The position numbers and the translations under genes are program-made. A DNA stretch of 8,715 bases from an uncultured Lachnospiraceae bacterium (lineage in GTDB: Bacteria; Bacillota_A; Clostridia; Lachnospirales; Lachnospiraceae): assembly GCA_900555005.1 (NCBI GenBank), contig USJM01000067.1:1-8715 (forward strand), read 5' to 3'. The notes below the pieces were generated by a model that was not told the origin of the DNA, searched no databases, and saw nothing but the letters and a program-made list of their open reading frames with translations. Position 1 is the stretch's first letter. Each line of letters begins with the position of its first letter. Below, one piece after another: positions 6,712 to 8,715 of the stretch.

Positions 6712-7941
6712 TCAGTCCTTCCCGTCTTTTACACCGAAAAACAGGCAAACACCAAGGCAGGCAGCCACCACAAGAAGCCACAGCGGAAACCAGCGTGTCT
6801 GTCCCGCTCCGACCAGGGCCTGCGTCAGTGGTGTGACAACAATGACAGCTCCGAGTGCAAAGGCAGGAAGCAGGGACAGAAGCGCTGTCTCTGCCTCCCG
6901 GTCGAGACGTACGTCATCCAGAAGCAGAAGCTTTGGAAACACCGGTCCCACCGTTATGCCCTCAAAGAGCTGGAAGAACAGCATCCCCCGATCTGTGAGT
7001 CCCCCGATGTGAATCAGATACTGTTCCAGAAGAAGCAGCGCTCCGGCTGTTCCCATCCAGATCAGTCTTGACACCCTTCCTTCCGGCCGGAACGCACCCG
7101 CAAGCACCCTGCCGGCCGCAATCCCAAGACTCACCATCAGAACGCCGTATCCGGTCATCTCCTGTGCCGCCCCCGTCTCAATCACCCTGTAGCTCTGCGG
7201 CCAGAGGACCATGCACAGCGTCAGAACCCCGGAAAGAAATGCGGCAGCGCAGCTGAAAGCTGACCGGGTGATGTATTCCTTCTCTGCCCGCCTGAGTCCG
7301 GCCTCATCCACATGAACACGCCGGCGTTCCTGTTCCCGAAAGATATCGATTTCTCTCGATCTGTCATCCAGCTTTCTCCGCATGTCCTGCCCTTTTATCA
7401 GCGATCTTCGGATGAAAAACGCCAGAAAGGCAGTCAGGATCTGGACAAGCCCCAGAAGCTCGCAGCCTGTCCGCCAGCTTCCGGAAAGCGACATGGCAGC
7501 TGACAGGATCCAGCTTCCGGCAAATGCCCCCACACCTGTCCCGGAAAACTGGAGCATGACCGTCCTCTGATCATGTCGGATGACAACGATGCAAAGAAGC
7601 GTCAGGCTCATCCCAAGCCCAAGCCCGAGTACGAGCGACCAGAGACAAAGATGCCAGAACATTCTTGACAGAGCGAGCCCGATCACCCCCAGGGTCTCAA
7701 GACTCACGCCCGCCAGACACAGATCGAAGATTCTCTCCCGCTTCTGACTGGTTCTGACAGACAGAATACAGGCCAGCACGCCGCCTGCTGCAATCATCGC
7801 TCTCAGGAGGCTGATACTGGTAACAGGAACCGTCAGTCCGCCGCTGATCTGTGTCCATATACTGCTGTAGACGCCAGCAGGAAATCCCGCAGCCACAAAT
7901 GCCAGATACAAGGTTATATTGTACAAAGCCATATCAACCAT
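6712..7941 (-). CDS. MFS transporter of unknown substrate
   Basis: This is a 409-residue integral membrane protein with twelve predicted helices by hydrophobicity, at about 6-28, 41-61, 71-91, 94-120, 133-152, 160-178, 227-248, 263-283, 293-311, 317-340, 352-375 and 383-403. This is the 6+6 major facilitator plan and the usual length. The halves are joined by a long, very charged cytoplasmic loop (about 178-225, RRSLIKGQDMRRK, then FREQERRRVHVDEAGLRRAE). Helix 4 is glycine-rich (LVLGLGLGMSLTLL). No substrate-specific signature is visible; sugar, drug or metabolite export are all open. ATG 7941 abuts the whiA stop with no gap, and its ribosome site GAGGAAGG lies in the last codons of whiA, so the two are probably translationally coupled. 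A later in-frame ATG at 7932 has a poorer spacing. Family is sure; substrate is unknown. Confidence 0.85.
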   Translation of the reverse strand: MVDMALYNITLYLAFVAAGFPAGVYSSIWTQISGGLTVPVTSISLLRAMIAAGGVLACILSVRTSQKRERIFDLCLAGVSLETLGVIGLALSRMFWHLCLWSLVLGLGLGMSLTLLCIVVIRHDQRTVMLQFSGTGVGAFAGSWILSAAMSLSGSWRTGCELLGLVQILTAFLAFFIRRSLIKGQDMRRKLDDRSREIDIFREQERRRVHVDEAGLRRAEKEYITRSAFSCAAAFLSGVLTLCMVLWPQSYRVIETGAAQEMTGYGVLMVSLGIAAGRVLAGAFRPEGRVSRLIWMGTAGALLLLEQYLIHIGGLTDRGMLFFQLFEGITVGPVFPKLLLLDDVRLDREAETALLSLLPAFALGAVIVVTPLTQALVGAGQTRWFPLWLLVVAACLGVCLFFGVKDGKD

Positions 7942-8715
7942 TCATCCTTCCTCAGACCGGAGCTTTTCCGCAAGCCTGCCCAGCCGCATCAGCCGGTGAT
8001 TGAAACCGGATTTTCCGACGGGCGGAACACTTGCCTCAGAAAGTTCCCTGAGCGTGGCATCCGGATATTTCAGCCTCAGCTCAGCGGCTGCCTTCAGACT
8101 CTCCGGGAGCTTTTCGAGCTCTCCTCTGTCTTTCAAGTACTGAATATCCCGGATCTGCCTGACAGACGCATCGACGGTCCGCATCAGATTCGCTGTCTCG
8201 CAGTTTACCCGCCTGTTTACCGTCCCGGCTATGTCCCTCACAATCCGTGCGTTCTCAAGCTTCATCAGACTGTTTGTCGCGCCAATCGCGCCAAGAAAGT
8301 CCAGATCTGGCCGCCCTCCTTCAGATACACCACCTGATGATTCTGCCGCCCGATGACATGGGGATCAAAGCCCAGCGACTGCATGAGCCAGACGATCAGA
8401 TCCGCCTCCTCCAGATCCGGGCAGACGAGCTCCAGATGGTAGCTCTTCTCCGGATTGCTTACGGATCCGGTCAGAAGAAAGATTCCTCTCAGGTAGGCTT
8501 TCCGGCAGCACAGCTTCTGAAGCAGCAGCCTGTCCACCACAAAATCCCGGAAGCTTCCGTCCGGATATGCGCCTTCCATCCGGACAGCTTCCATCAGCTG
8601 AAGACTGTCCGGGCGGTTCTTCACTCTGATGCAGTATACCGGAAGCTTTCCTTCATCCGTTTCCGTCTCTCTCTGACAGCTTCCAGGCAGCGTCCGCTCC
8701 AGGCAGCTCTCCAGG
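7942..8715 (-). pseudogene. whiA: DNA-binding protein WhiA (5' end outside window), interrupted by one frameshift
   Basis: WhiA is a Gram-positive protein with a LAGLIDADG-homing-endonuclease-like N-terminal domain and a C-terminal helix-turn-helix. It is linked to sporulation in Streptomyces and to cell division in Bacillus. About 257 residues are visible; some 55-60 N-terminal residues lie beyond the window if length is normal (about 310). The first part carries LCCRKAYLRGIFLLTGSVS and NPEKSYHLELVCPD, both typical, then HQVVYLKEGGQIWTFL. There the frame breaks: TTCTTGGCGCGATT should read F-L-G-A-I with one more G, so a base is missing at about 8291-8292. The second part continues GATNSLMKLENARIVRDIA, VNRRVNCETANLMRTVDASV and the terminal helix-turn-helix (LRELSEASVPPVGKSGFNHR). 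As written the first frame stops within nine codons of the shift. Error is more likely than true loss. Identity is near certain. Confidence 0.92.

Noticed and set aside
8265..8624. 119-codon and 107-codon frames as two separate genes
   Set aside because: Both are parts of one WhiA protein; the frame also continues upstream of 8624 to the window edge without a stop, so GTG at 8624 is not a real start.
1..8715. Frequent TCCGG/CCGGA words that might be a repeat or signal
   Set aside because: They are scattered in coding frames without spacing or strand pattern and follow from frequent CGG, CCG and GGA codons.

Overview
The window reads as one densely packed, entirely minus-strand gene block from a Gram-positive anaerobe of the Clostridia, most probably a Lachnospiraceae relative with fairly high GC (high 50s percent by eye, not computed). 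Three things point there: whiA as a chromosomal housekeeping gene, an NrdR with the Firmicutes-type zinc ribbon and ATP-cone, and above all a pair of proteins (DUF5717 and DUF5716 families) that I know mainly from Lachnospiraceae genomes. Nothing indicates a phage, plasmid, IS element, CRISPR array, tRNA or rRNA.

Layout in transcription order (right to left): whiA (8715 to 7942, 5' end outside the window); a 12-helix MFS permease (7941 to 6712); a cytidylate-kinase-like P-loop protein (6701 to 6045); nrdR (6048 to 5600); a 1177-residue DUF5717 protein (5573 to 2040); a DUF5716 protein with an Hsp70/actin-like fold (2009 to 858); and a helical, TPR-containing protein (757 to 1, running off the window). 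Gaps are 0, 10, -4, 26, 30 and 100 nt, so all seven could share one transcript. No terminator or convincing promoter is visible between them. The only gap above 30 nt is 758-857, which holds a perfect 8-bp hairpin. No stretch above 300 bases lacks a gene.

Three of the seven genes are broken by single-base indels. whiA lacks one base near 8291, nrdR lacks one base near 5974, and the DUF5716 gene carries one extra base (or two missing) near 1395 and one missing base near 1147. In each case the conserved protein continues at once in another frame, so the lesions are either very recent or sequencing/assembly errors. Because essential-type regulators are hit and no other decay is seen, error is the likelier reading.

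The biologically most interesting part is the left two thirds. It holds a very large beta-sandwich plus alpha-solenoid protein (DUF5717), an Hsp70/actin-like protein whose phosphate-binding loops look degenerate (DUF5716), and a smaller TPR-like partner. This looks like an undescribed cytoplasmic scaffold or chaperone-like complex; its function is unknown. The upstream genes are a mix of cell-cycle/sporulation-type regulation (WhiA), ribonucleotide reductase repression (NrdR), an unknown transporter and an unknown small-molecule kinase.
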